From positions 1 through 64,000 of the forward strand of contig JBMNOD010000009.1 in assembly GCA_050942875.1 (NCBI GenBank): a stretch of 64,000 bases of DNA, given 5' to 3'. The first letter of the stretch is position 1. Every line of letters starts with the position of its first letter. Positions 52,835 to 60,891 of the stretch are shown piece after piece. Both the position numbers and the translations under genes were made by a program. The notes under the pieces were generated by a model. The model was given only the letters and a program-made list of their open reading frames with translations. It was not told the DNA's origin and did not search any database. The stretch is from JAAZAI01 sp050942875. GTDB taxonomy: Bacteria; Verrucomicrobiota; Kiritimatiellia; RFP12; UBA3636.

Positions 52835-53893
52835 CTACTTGCCCTTTTTGAGGACTTCCAGCAGGAAGTCGGTTTGCTTGTCGGTGCCGATGGTGATGCG
52901 GACGTGGTCGCCGGTGACGGGGCCGGGGAAGTGGCGGACGATGATGCCGCTGGTGCGCAGCAGCGCCATGACGTCCGTGGCGGTGGTGGATGCGGGGGGC
53001 TTGCACCAGAGGAAGTTCGTGGCGGAGTCGGCCACGGTCCAGCCGAGGGCGCGAAGCTCGCGGGCGAGGCGTCCGCGGGTGGCGACGATGCGGTCGCGGT
53101 TGCGCCGCATCCAGTCGGGGTCGGCGAGCGCGGCGAGCGCGGCGGTCTGGGTGAGGGAGTTGATGTTGTACGAATCCTTGATCTTGTAGAGCGCGTCGAT
53201 CAGGTTCTTCGGGCCGATCGCGTAGCCGAGGCGGATGCCGGCGAGCGACCAGGCCTTGGACATCGTGCGGCAGACGACGGCGTTGGGGAGGGTCGTCGCG
53301 AGTTCGAGGCAGTCCTCCTCGGCGAAGGCGGCGTAGGCTTCGTCGATGACGACGACGCCGGGGAAGCGTTCGCAGAAGGCGCGCACCGCCGCCTGGGGGA
53401 AGTGGGTGGAGGTCGGGGCGTTGGGGTTGGCGATGAAGAAGAGATCCGGCGGCTTCGGGAGCGCGGCCTTGGCGAGCGCGTCCGGGAGATCCTGCGGGTC
53501 GGGCAGGGGGATGGCGACCCCGGGCACGTCGCGGATGGCGGCGAGCACGGGGTAGAGCGAGTAGGAGGGGTTGAAGAAGCCGATGGCGCCGTCGTCCTCG
53601 ACCCAGGCGCCGGTGGCGAGGCGCAGCACTTCGTCCGAGCCGTTGCCGATGAAGATGCAGTCGGCGTCGCAGCCGTGGAGCTGCGCGAGCCGCGCGCGGA
53701 GGCGCGAGCCGTTCGGGTCGGGGTAGCGATTGAGCGCGTCGGCGGCGAACTCCCGGAGCGCCTCCGCGACCTTGGGGGAGGGCGGGTAGGCGTTCTCGTT
53801 CGTGTTGAGCTTGACGATGTTGGCGATCGCGGGCTGTTCGCCGGGGGTGTAGGGCTTGAGGTTCTGGACGGATTTCCGGATGTGCGATTTCAC
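52835..53893 (-). CDS. hisC: Histidinol-phosphate aminotransferase
   Basis: 352 residues, class I/II PLP aminotransferase. It opens with LKPYTPGEQ and LNTNENAYPPSP, then FIGNGSDEVLRLA, VVIDEAYAAFAEEDC, and the PLP-lysine region RTMSKAWSLAGIRLGYAIG. The start is GTG at 53893, because the preceding gene stops there in a GTGA overlap and the next codons (KSHIRKSVQNLKPY) are the true HisC N-terminus. It converts imidazole acetol phosphate to histidinol phosphate and is translated between the UDPGP gene and hisB. Confidence 0.95.
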   Translation of the reverse strand: MKSHIRKSVQNLKPYTPGEQPAIANIVKLNTNENAYPPSPKVAEALREFAADALNRYPDPNGSRLRARLAQLHGCDADCIFIGNGSDEVLRLATGAWVEDDGAIGFFNPSYSLYPVLAAIRDVPGVAIPLPDPQDLPDALAKAALPKPPDLFFIANPNAPTSTHFPQAAVRAFCERFPGVVVIDEAYAAFAEEDCLELATTLPNAVVCRTMSKAWSLAGIRLGYAIGPKNLIDALYKIKDSYNINSLTQTAALAALADPDWMRRNRDRIVATRGRLARELRALGWTVADSATNFLWCKPPASTTATDVMALLRTSGIIVRHFPGPVTGDHVRITIGTDKQTDFLLEVLKKGK

Positions 53894-55290
53894 TGGAGCA
53901 GGATGTCCTTGGTGGGGTCGATGGTGATGTTTTCCGCAGTCAGGCGCTTGCGCAGCGCGGCGGCGGAATGGGCGAAGGCCGGGTCGATTTCGACCTTGAC
54001 GGCGGGGACGCCGTTCTCGTCGACGGCGACGTTCACGCCGCACGTGCGCAGCCAGCGCGCCCACTTGGCCATCAGCGCGGCCTGGCAGGTCGCGGGCGAG
54101 TCGTTGCCGGTCGCGTTTTTCACCGGCGCGAATTCGTCGGCGCGGTCGAAGGCGAGGCAGACGCTGATCTTGGCGTCGGCCAGCGAGTCGAAGATGAACT
54201 TCTCGAACTTGTAGGCGTTGGGTGCCTCGGGCTTGACGGTGTCGCCGTCGTCGTCGACGAAGGGGACTTTCTTGAAGGCCACGTGGATGGGCAGCCCGGA
54301 CTGGGCTTCGCGCCGGAGGAAGTCCAGGTCGAAGACGTGGATGGCCACGCTGCCGTACTTGAAGCGCAGGTCGCCGTCGGGCAGGCGCTCGCTCTTTTGC
54401 GCGGGCGGGAATTCGGTGTATTCGACGATCTCGACTTTGCCGTCGCGTTCGACGACGACGCCGAGCCCTTCGTCGGCATTGCGCTTGGCGCAGACCTTGA
54501 GCGAGATGTCGGCGTTGCGCTGCTTGTGGAAGCCGACGAAGACGGGGTCGGCGACGTCGACGAGCGGGTTGTCCACCTGGAAGTAGAAGACGGAGGTGAT
54601 GCCGCGTTTGACCATGTCGGCGAGGCCGCCGCTCCGTTCGAGGGCGGCGAAGGTGCCGCCATGGCCGTCCGGCCCGAGGAAGATGCGGTCGGGGCGGTCG
54701 AGGATGATGCGCCCGTCGGCGTCGAGCGCCGGCCACATCGCCTGCGTGAAGAAGAAGACGTCGTCCTTGTCGAGGCCGAAGTAGTTGTTTTCCTTGAAGA
54801 AGGCGCGGGTGGGCGCGTCGTTTTCCGTGCTCGTCATCACGTAGAACGGGATGGCGGCGCCCCATTCCCTGCCGAGGGCGAGGATTTTGCGGGCGTGGAA
54901 GAAGAAGAGCGACTCCTGCGAGATCGGGCCGATGGGGAAGCAGCCCTTGGGGCCTTCGTAGCCGAGGCGTGAGCCTTGGCCGCCGGCGACGACGAGGGCG
55001 GCGACGCGGCGGTTGCGGATTTCGAAGGAGCCGATGCGCGCGGCGGCGTCGGCGGCTTCGCCTTCGAGCACGGCGACCGGGGCGGGCGTGATTTCGCCGA
55101 GGGTCTTGGCGGTTTTGGGGGTCAGGTGCGCCGCCAGGGCCTTTCGCATCTCGGCGAGCGCGGTGAAATCGAGGTCGGCGATCTGGCCGAGCAGGGATTG
55201 CCGCTGGGTCTCATCGAGCCGGTCCCAGAATTTCAGCAGATGCGACTGGTCGTTTTCGGAAAGGATTTTCACCGCGTCTTCGTAGCGCAT
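53890..55290 (-). CDS. UDPGP-family uridylyltransferase (UAP1/AGX-like)
   Basis: 466 residues. The nucleotide-binding motif VVAGGQGSRLGYEGPKGCFP is that of eukaryote-type UDP-N-acetylglucosamine pyrophosphorylase (UAP1/AGX), not of bacterial GlmU or GalU. Further family blocks are FYVMTSTENDAPTRAFF, FFTQAMWPALD, DGHGGTFAALERSGGL, and FQVDNPLVDVADPVFVG. It should make UDP-GlcNAc or a related UDP-sugar from UTP. ATG 55290 has AGGGAGA upstream; an open frame of 28 further codons is less likely. Position at the head of a hisC-hisB run, with a GTGA overlap, is unusual. Confidence 0.88.
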   Translation of the reverse strand: MRYEDAVKILSENDQSHLLKFWDRLDETQRQSLLGQIADLDFTALAEMRKALAAHLTPKTAKTLGEITPAPVAVLEGEAADAAARIGSFEIRNRRVAALVVAGGQGSRLGYEGPKGCFPIGPISQESLFFFHARKILALGREWGAAIPFYVMTSTENDAPTRAFFKENNYFGLDKDDVFFFTQAMWPALDADGRIILDRPDRIFLGPDGHGGTFAALERSGGLADMVKRGITSVFYFQVDNPLVDVADPVFVGFHKQRNADISLKVCAKRNADEGLGVVVERDGKVEIVEYTEFPPAQKSERLPDGDLRFKYGSVAIHVFDLDFLRREAQSGLPIHVAFKKVPFVDDDGDTVKPEAPNAYKFEKFIFDSLADAKISVCLAFDRADEFAPVKNATGNDSPATCQAALMAKWARWLRTCGVNVAVDENGVPAVKVEIDPAFAHSAAALRKRLTAENITIDPTKDILLQ

Positions 55291-55449
55291 GGTCAGGCGT
55301 CTCCCTATGGATTGGGTTAAAGTCATGGCGTGGATGGTTTGATGTCGGGAGTTTATCAGAGAAGCATTTTTCATGCAAGGATTACAAAACGGTTGACAGA
55401 CAAGGCGCTGTGGGGTGAAAATAGGGGGAACTCAGGAGAAATCAGCATT

Positions 55450-57450
55450 ATGAATGGAATTGGATTGATGAATCGCAACGTGTGGATGGGATTTCAGCGG
55501 ATCGCATGGATCGCGTTGATCGCCGTGGTGGCGGCTGAGGCGCAGGCCGAGCCGTTGAAGCTGGCGAGCGTGTTTTCGCACCATGCGGTTCTCCAGCGCG
55601 ATGTCCAGACGCCGATCTGGGGCGTGGCCGAGCCGGGGCAGGTGGTCCAGGTCGAAGTCGCCCGTGATGGCAAGGCGAAATTCAAGTCGAAGACGAAGGC
55701 GGATGCGCAGGGCAAGTGGCTGGTGCGAACGGCGCCGTTCGCGGCGGGCGGCCCCTACGAGCTGGCGGCCTGGACGTCGGCGGGCGACCGTCTGTCGATC
55801 ACGAACGTGCTGTTTGGCGACGTGTGGATCTGCTCCGGGCAGTCGAACATGGAGATGTCGTATGGGTGGGGGCTGACGAGAGGGAAGGGCGACGTCGAGA
55901 CGAATGCCTACGCCAACATCCGGCTGTTGAACGTGCCGAACAAGACATCGGTTGTGCCGGTGGAGACGTTCAAGGCGGAGTGGAAGCCTTGCACGCCTGC
56001 GGCGGCGAAGCAGTTCTCGGCCTGCGGGTACTTTTTCGGGGTTGCGCTCCACAACGAGCTGCCGGACATTCCGATCGGGCTGGTCGATGTGACGTGGAGC
56101 GGCACGTACATCCAGACGTGGCTGTCGCTCGATTCGCTGGAGAAAATCGATCCGATCCGCGAGGCGGTGGAGCGCCGCCGGAACGCCATCCAAGACTGGT
56201 TCAACGGTGGTTCGGAGCGGTTCAAGGAAGACCTGGCGGTCTGGGAGGCGAAGCTTGATCCGTACTCCCATGCGGAGGAGAAGCCGTATCACGAAGGCTT
56301 TGACGATGCGTCGTGGGGCAAGGTGGCATTGCCGCAGACTTTTGAAAGGCATGTGGCGCCGGATTTCGACGGCGTGGTCTGGTATCGTTTGCGCGTGACG
56401 CTGACCCCGGCGCAGGCCGAGGCGGCGGCGACGCTCAAGCTGGGAAGGATCGACGATCAGGACGAGACCTACGTCAACGGCGTCCGGGTGGGCGGGCTGG
56501 CTTCGCACGCGGCCGTGCGCCGCTACGAGGTGCCTGCCAAGGCTTTGAAGGCGGGCGAGAACGTCATCACCGTTCGGGTGCAGGACAACGGCTGGGGAGG
56601 CGGGTTCATAGGCAAGGCGGAAGAACTCGTGCTGGAGACGGTCGATGGCGCGCTCCCCTTGGCTGGCGAATGGGTCTGCAAGGTCGGCGAGAAGCTGAAG
56701 GATTCGAAGCCGGAGAACTTGGATGCGCCGTCTGCGAATTCCTTCTCTGCTTGCTACAATGGCATGTTCATGCCGCTTTTCCCGATGGGCGTCAAGGGCG
56801 CCATCTGGTATCAGGGGTGTTCAAACGTCGGGGGCGAGGTGCTTTACGATTCGCTTTTCCGGGCGATGGCGGCCGATTGGCGGGCGAACTTCACGGGCGC
56901 TCCCATCCCGATCTATCTGGTCCAGCTTGCGGCGTTTCAAGCGACGCATCCTGAGCCGCGGGACAGCGCGTGGGCGCGCATGCGCTGGACGATGACCCGG
57001 CTGGGGGAGGAAGTCGAGCATTCGGGGACGGCGGTGACGATCGACGTTGGCGATCATGCCGACATCCACCCCAAGGACAAGAAGACCGTCGGCGAACGCC
57101 TCGCCCGCCTGGCGCTGAACCGCACGTATGGGCGCAAGGACATTGTCGAGGCGGGGCCGATTCCGACGAGCGCCACGACGAGCGATCGCGGCGTGGTCGT
57201 TTCGTTCAAGAACGCGGCGGGGCTTCGAGCCCGCGATGGCGGACGTCTTGAAGGTTTCCAGATTCCTGGCGCCGATGGAAAGTTTGTCTGGGCCGACGCG
57301 GTGGTCGAAGGCGAGACGGTTGTCGTGGCGGTTCCCGAGGGGAGCCAGCCGACGGCGGTTCGCCATGCCTGGGATGACTATCCGGTCTGCAACTTGGTGA
57401 ATGGCGAAGATTTGCCCTGCGGACCGTTTGAGCTCAAGGTTGGCGAGTAG
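55450..57450 (+). CDS. Secreted sialate O-acetylesterase
   Basis: 667 residues (counted from ATG 55450, with AGGAG 13 bases before; ATG 55468 is an alternative). Signal peptide IAWIALIAVVAAEAQA. The SGNH fold is of the sialate O-acetylesterase type: an N-terminal beta domain (FSHHAVLQRDVQTPIWG), the nucleophile block DVWICSGQSNMEMSYG, an inserted galactose-binding-like domain (about 285-405, SWGKVALP to QDNGWGGGF), then GAIWYQGCSNVGG and DHADIHPKDKK with Asp and His. It removes O-acetyl groups from sialic acids or, in plant-fed gut bacteria, from xylan and pectin. It converges with the YhcH gene. Confidence 0.9.
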   Translation: MNGIGLMNRNVWMGFQRIAWIALIAVVAAEAQAEPLKLASVFSHHAVLQRDVQTPIWGVAEPGQVVQVEVARDGKAKFKSKTKADAQGKWLVRTAPFAAGGPYELAAWTSAGDRLSITNVLFGDVWICSGQSNMEMSYGWGLTRGKGDVETNAYANIRLLNVPNKTSVVPVETFKAEWKPCTPAAAKQFSACGYFFGVALHNELPDIPIGLVDVTWSGTYIQTWLSLDSLEKIDPIREAVERRRNAIQDWFNGGSERFKEDLAVWEAKLDPYSHAEEKPYHEGFDDASWGKVALPQTFERHVAPDFDGVVWYRLRVTLTPAQAEAAATLKLGRIDDQDETYVNGVRVGGLASHAAVRRYEVPAKALKAGENVITVRVQDNGWGGGFIGKAEELVLETVDGALPLAGEWVCKVGEKLKDSKPENLDAPSANSFSACYNGMFMPLFPMGVKGAIWYQGCSNVGGEVLYDSLFRAMAADWRANFTGAPIPIYLVQLAAFQATHPEPRDSAWARMRWTMTRLGEEVEHSGTAVTIDVGDHADIHPKDKKTVGERLARLALNRTYGRKDIVEAGPIPTSATTSDRGVVVSFKNAAGLRARDGGRLEGFQIPGADGKFVWADAVVEGETVVVAVPEGSQPTAVRHAWDDYPVCNLVNGEDLPCGPFELKVGE

Positions 57451-57456
57451 AGTGGC

Positions 57457-57909
57457 TTAGACGGCCACTTTGATCACGATCTTGTGGACGGCGGCGGAAT
57501 CGGGGCCGGGGTCGCAGCCGGGGGCGTGGGCTTCGTGGGGCCAGATGATCAGGAATTCGCCGGCGCGAAGCATCTCGGGAACGCCGCGTCCGGCGAAAAA
57601 GGCGATGTCCTTGGCGTCATCGTAGGGCACGGCGGGCTCCATCGTCCGGGGGTCGCCCATGTAGACGATCTCGCTGCCGGAGACGACAAGCTGGATGTCG
57701 ATGAACTTGTCGTGCGTCTCGAACTTGCGGCAGTCGAAGGGGTGCGTCTCGTAACGCTGCGGGATGGCGACGAGGCGGTCGCCATCGATCTCGATGCGGC
57801 CTTCGGGGATGCCGTCGGCCATGGCGCGGTCGAGCCAGGCGAAGGCGGCCGCGAAGCGGGGGTGGAGGGCGGCGTAGAGCGAGGCGTTGGCGAGGGCGTC
57901 CTTGATCAT
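57457..57909 (-). CDS. YhcH/YjgK/YiaL family protein
   Basis: 150 residues of the cupin-like YhcH/YjgK/YiaL (DUF386) family, the group that includes EbgC. Family motifs are CRKFETHDKFIDIQLVVSG and RGVPEMLRAGEFLIIWPHEAHAPG, with the conserved His and Glu metal-binding residues, and a C-terminal HKIVIKVAV. Members act in sugar or sialic-acid catabolism, possibly as mutarotase or anomerase. It is the last gene of a four-gene overlapping run and starts within the panC stop (ATGA). Confidence 0.9.
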   Translation of the reverse strand: MIKDALANASLYAALHPRFAAAFAWLDRAMADGIPEGRIEIDGDRLVAIPQRYETHPFDCRKFETHDKFIDIQLVVSGSEIVYMGDPRTMEPAVPYDDAKDIAFFAGRGVPEMLRAGEFLIIWPHEAHAPGCDPGPDSAAVHKIVIKVAV

Positions 57910-58760
57910 GGCGTCGGGGCGCGGAGGAGGGTGTTGTCGATGAGGCGCGTGCGGCCGATTTTCACGGCGAGGGCGACGAGCGTGTTGTCGCGGAGCGTCT
58001 CGACGGGTTCGAGCGAATCGGCGTCGACGGCGACGATGTAGTCGATGACGGCGCCGGGCGTCGCGGCGATGTGCTCGCGCATCGCGGCGAGCACGGCGTC
58101 GGTGGCGGTGTCGCCACGCTGCCACGCCGCGTCGGCGAGGTCGAGCGCGCGGCGCAGGCAGAGCGCGTGGCGGCGCTCGTCCGCGGAGAGGTACGTGTTG
58201 CGGGAGCTCATGGCGAGGCCGTCGGATTCGCGGACGATGGGGCCGGGGACGAGGGCGACGGGCATGTCGAGATCGCGCACCATGCGGCGGATGACCGCGA
58301 GCTGCTGGGCGTCCTTCATGCCGAAGACCGCCGTGGTCGCGCGGGTGATGTTGAAGAGCTTGTTGACGACGGTGAGGACGCCCTGGAAATGCGTGGGGCG
58401 CGACACGCCGCACATCGTCTTCGAGAGGCGGCTCTCCGTCAGCGACACGGTGGCGTCGGGCGCGTACATCTCCGCCGGGGTCGGCAGGAAGGCGGCGTCG
58501 GCGCCTTCGGCTTCGCAGCGGGCGAGGTCGCGCGCTTCGTCGCGGGGGTACGCCTCGAAGTCCTCGCCGGGCGCGAACTGGGTCGGGTTCACGAAGATGG
58601 ACACGACGACCTTGTCCGCGCGCTGGCGCGCGAGGCGGATGAGCGAGAGGTGGCCTTCGTGCAGGAAGCCCATGGTGGGCACGAGGCCGATGGCGAGGTT
58701 CCGGGCGCGCCAGGAATCGGCGAGGGCCGACATCTCGGCCTTGGTTTTCAGGACTTGCAT
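57906..58760 (-). CDS. panC: Pantothenate synthetase
   Basis: 284 residues, standard PanC length. Signature blocks are VPTMGFLHEGHLSLIRLA (the HxGH nucleotide motif), VSIFVNPTQFAPGEDF, GVLTVVNKLFNI, AVFGMKDAQQLAVIRRMV, and AMSSRNTYLSADER. It joins pantoate to beta-alanine. ATG 58760 lies inside the ispH gene (13-base overlap), and the stop overlaps the YhcH start. No panB or panD is nearby. Confidence 0.96.
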   Translation of the reverse strand: MQVLKTKAEMSALADSWRARNLAIGLVPTMGFLHEGHLSLIRLARQRADKVVVSIFVNPTQFAPGEDFEAYPRDEARDLARCEAEGADAAFLPTPAEMYAPDATVSLTESRLSKTMCGVSRPTHFQGVLTVVNKLFNITRATTAVFGMKDAQQLAVIRRMVRDLDMPVALVPGPIVRESDGLAMSSRNTYLSADERRHALCLRRALDLADAAWQRGDTATDAVLAAMREHIAATPGAVIDYIVAVDADSLEPVETLRDNTLVALAVKIGRTRLIDNTLLRAPTP

Positions 58761-59617
58761 GGCGGTTCTTCCGTTTGAGGCTCGAACGTCTTGAGGCGTT
58801 CGACGACCTCGTCGATGACGAAATCGGGCGTGGAGGCGCCGGCGGTGACGGCGACGGTCGCGACGCCGGCGAAGGGCTCGGGCTCGAGCTGGTCGGCGGA
58901 ATCGACGACGACGGTCGGCTGGAGCTGCGCGGCGATCTGCGCGAGGCGCTTCGTGTTGGCGCTGGTGGGGGAGCCGACGACGACGAAGACGTCGCACTGC
59001 TCCGCCAGCGTCGCGAGCTCGCTCTGGCGGCGGCGCGTCGCCTGGCAGATGGTGTTGACGATGCGCGCGTCCGGGAAGCGCCGCAGCGTGGCGGCGGCGG
59101 TGGCTTCGAACGTGGCTTCCGGCTGCGTGGACTGCGAGACGAGGCAGACGGCGCCCAGGTCGGCGGGCAGGGCGTCGATGTCGCGTGGCGAGGTCACGAC
59201 CTTGCCATGGGCGCCGGCGTTGCCGAGCAGGCCGGCGACCTCGGCGTGGCCGGGGTCGCCGAGGATGAGCACGGTGGAGCCGCCGTCGGCGGCTTCGCGC
59301 ACGATCTTCTGGATTTTGGCGACATCGGGGCAGGTGGCGTCCACCAGCGCGATGGGGAGCGTTTCGAGGTGGCGGCGCCGACGCGGCGAAATGCCGTGCG
59401 CGCGGATGATCAAGGTGGAGCCGCGGGGCAGGGTGTCGGGGTCGTGGGATTCGTCGACGCCGTTCTCGCGGAGGCGGCGCATCTGGTGCTCGTTGTGGAT
59501 GAGCGGGCCGTCGGTGTAAACGGAAGCCGCGCCGGTCGCCGCCGTCTTGCAGGCGAGTTCGACGGCGCGGCGGACGCCCCAGCAGAAGCCGGCGGATTGA
59601 GCGACGATGACGTTCAT
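58748..59617 (-). CDS. ispH: 4-hydroxy-3-methylbut-2-enyl diphosphate reductase
   Basis: 289 residues, IspH/LytB. The three cluster-binding Cys regions are present: AGFCWGVRRAV, VDATCPDVAKIQ, and VNTICQATRRRQ, with IRAHGISP and FVVVGSPTSANTKRL as substrate-binding blocks. It carries out the last step of the MEP isoprenoid pathway and needs a 4Fe-4S cluster. It overlaps the SH3-protein gene upstream (ATGA) and panC downstream. Confidence 0.96.
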   Translation of the reverse strand: MNVIVAQSAGFCWGVRRAVELACKTAATGAASVYTDGPLIHNEHQMRRLRENGVDESHDPDTLPRGSTLIIRAHGISPRRRRHLETLPIALVDATCPDVAKIQKIVREAADGGSTVLILGDPGHAEVAGLLGNAGAHGKVVTSPRDIDALPADLGAVCLVSQSTQPEATFEATAAATLRRFPDARIVNTICQATRRRQSELATLAEQCDVFVVVGSPTSANTKRLAQIAAQLQPTVVVDSADQLEPEPFAGVATVAVTAGASTPDFVIDEVVERLKTFEPQTEEPPCKS

Positions 59618-60513
59618 CGTCCTTTGTGCCTCAAGATGTTTTGCGCATAGATGGTCGGCAGGTGCGTGTCGGCGAACCAGTACACGGCGCCTTTGATCGT
59701 GAAGGTCGCCCCCTTGAGCGAATCAAGCTGGCGATGGTTGCCGAGGACGTAGCAGAGGGTCTTCGGCTGGTCGCCGGTAAAGACGACGAGGCGGAACCGG
59801 GTGGGGTGGGCGCCGGTCGGGACGAGCGCGAGAATGCCCGTGTATGAGCCTGGAAGGGCTTGGTCGACATTGCTGCGCAGGCGGGATGCGGGAACTTTGG
59901 CCGGGCCGATCTGGCCGGTCAGGGGCGCCTTCGTCTCGGTGGGCGCTTTGGTTTCGGCCGCCTCAACCGCAGGGGGGGCGGGTGCAGGACGCTGCGGTGG
60001 CGTGGCGGCAGGGGGCTCGGCGGCTGCGGCTGCATTGTCGGGTGCGGCAGGTGTGGGCTCGGTGGCGGACTCGGCCGGGCCGATGGCTTCGACGTAGCAG
60101 TTGGTGATCCAGACGGCGGCGGCGGGGAAGGGTGCGATTTTCAGCCAGTCGCCGACTTGACCGCGAACCTCGACGGCGTCGCCCTGCTCCAGCAGGCCGA
60201 CGGCGGGGTAGTTGAGTCCGCCGCCGGCGCGCACTTGGGCGCGGTTGACGTTGACTTTGCCGTCCTTGACGAGCGCTGCGAAGATCCAGAGATCGACGCT
60301 GGCAGGCGGCGTGACCTTGACCCAGGGCTCCTCCAGACCGCCTTGGAGCACGAGGCGTTCGGGGGCGGAGACCTGCCCGACGACCCAGCCATCCGAGACG
60401 GGTTCCGCCCGGAGGTTGACGCGTTCGCCTTTGACGGCGACGTAGGTCTCGGCCGAGGCGACGAGCGCGACGGCGAGGACAAGGAATGCGGCGGCGTGTC
60501 GTGTGGGATTCAT
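59614..60513 (-). CDS. Secreted SH3-like domain protein
   Basis: 299 residues. Signal peptide HAAAFLVLAVALVASA. Two bacterial SH3 modules follow, about 23-85 (VNLRAEPVSDGWVVGQVSAP) and about 86-145 (VNVNRAQVRAGGGLNYPAVG). A Pro/Ala/Glu/Thr-rich linker runs from about 148 to 205. The C-terminal domain of about 90 residues (SYTGILALVPTG to YAQNILRHKGR) I do not recognise. SH3b proteins of this sort bind cell-wall peptides or periplasmic ligands. It heads the run with ispH, panC and the YhcH gene. Confidence 0.82.
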   Translation of the reverse strand: MNPTRHAAAFLVLAVALVASAETYVAVKGERVNLRAEPVSDGWVVGQVSAPERLVLQGGLEEPWVKVTPPASVDLWIFAALVKDGKVNVNRAQVRAGGGLNYPAVGLLEQGDAVEVRGQVGDWLKIAPFPAAAVWITNCYVEAIGPAESATEPTPAAPDNAAAAAEPPAATPPQRPAPAPPAVEAAETKAPTETKAPLTGQIGPAKVPASRLRSNVDQALPGSYTGILALVPTGAHPTRFRLVVFTGDQPKTLCYVLGNHRQLDSLKGATFTIKGAVYWFADTHLPTIYAQNILRHKGR

Positions 60514-60574
60514 GATGGCGTCCTCTCCGGGTTAACCCATGTGAGACCTGTGTGCGGAGACCCTGGAAACGGCA

Positions 60575-60614
60575 AGCACCATTCGGCTGGCCGTTGGCGC
60601 GAACCGATGGTGCT
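60575..60614 (-). terminator. Hairpin between the small basic protein and SH3-protein genes
   Basis: AGCACCAT, a bulged T, CGG (60575-60586) pairs with CCGATGGTGCT (60604-60614): an 11-bp stem with one bulge. It lies 28 bases after the stop of the small basic protein gene. No strong T-tract follows, so it may attenuate rather than end transcription. Confidence 0.35.
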
Positions 60615-60641
60615 GGCGTGTTCCGTGCTTTTGGCGATCGG

Positions 60642-60801
60642 CTACTCTTCCGGCTTGGTCTTCGGCAGGTTGAAGCTGCGGATTTCATCCTCCTTCATCT
60701 GGCCGCGCTTCACGAGGAGATCGATGCGCTCGTGACGCTTGAGGACGTTGCGCTTCGCGGTGATTTTACTGGAACCTTTAAGACTGCTGTGCTGGCTCAT
60801 G
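60642..60801 (-). CDS. PVC small basic protein, interrupted by an apparent +1 frameshift
   Basis: Reading from ATG 60801 gives MSQHSSL then TAA. Dropping one base (the T at 60780) restores a 52-residue protein that continues KGSSKITAKRNVLKRHERID and ends NLPKTKPEE. Length, charge and the MSQHSSLK/RNVLKR pattern identify it as the short basic protein conserved in Verrucomicrobia, Chlamydiae and Lentisphaerae (TIGR04137-type), whose function is unknown. The continued frame has a stop right at the ATG and no start codon before the conserved part, so a full protein cannot be made without a frameshift. The break is CTT-TAA-A, the same shape as the programmed +1 site of prfB (CTT-TGA-C). A sequencing or assembly error remains possible. 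Confidence 0.75.
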
Positions 60802-60891
60802 GCTACGTTGACCTTTTTCTGTCTGGATTTGAACGGCTTGAAAAACGGGTGAAAAGACTATCAAAAGTGAGGGTGCCTGTCAAACAGGGAT

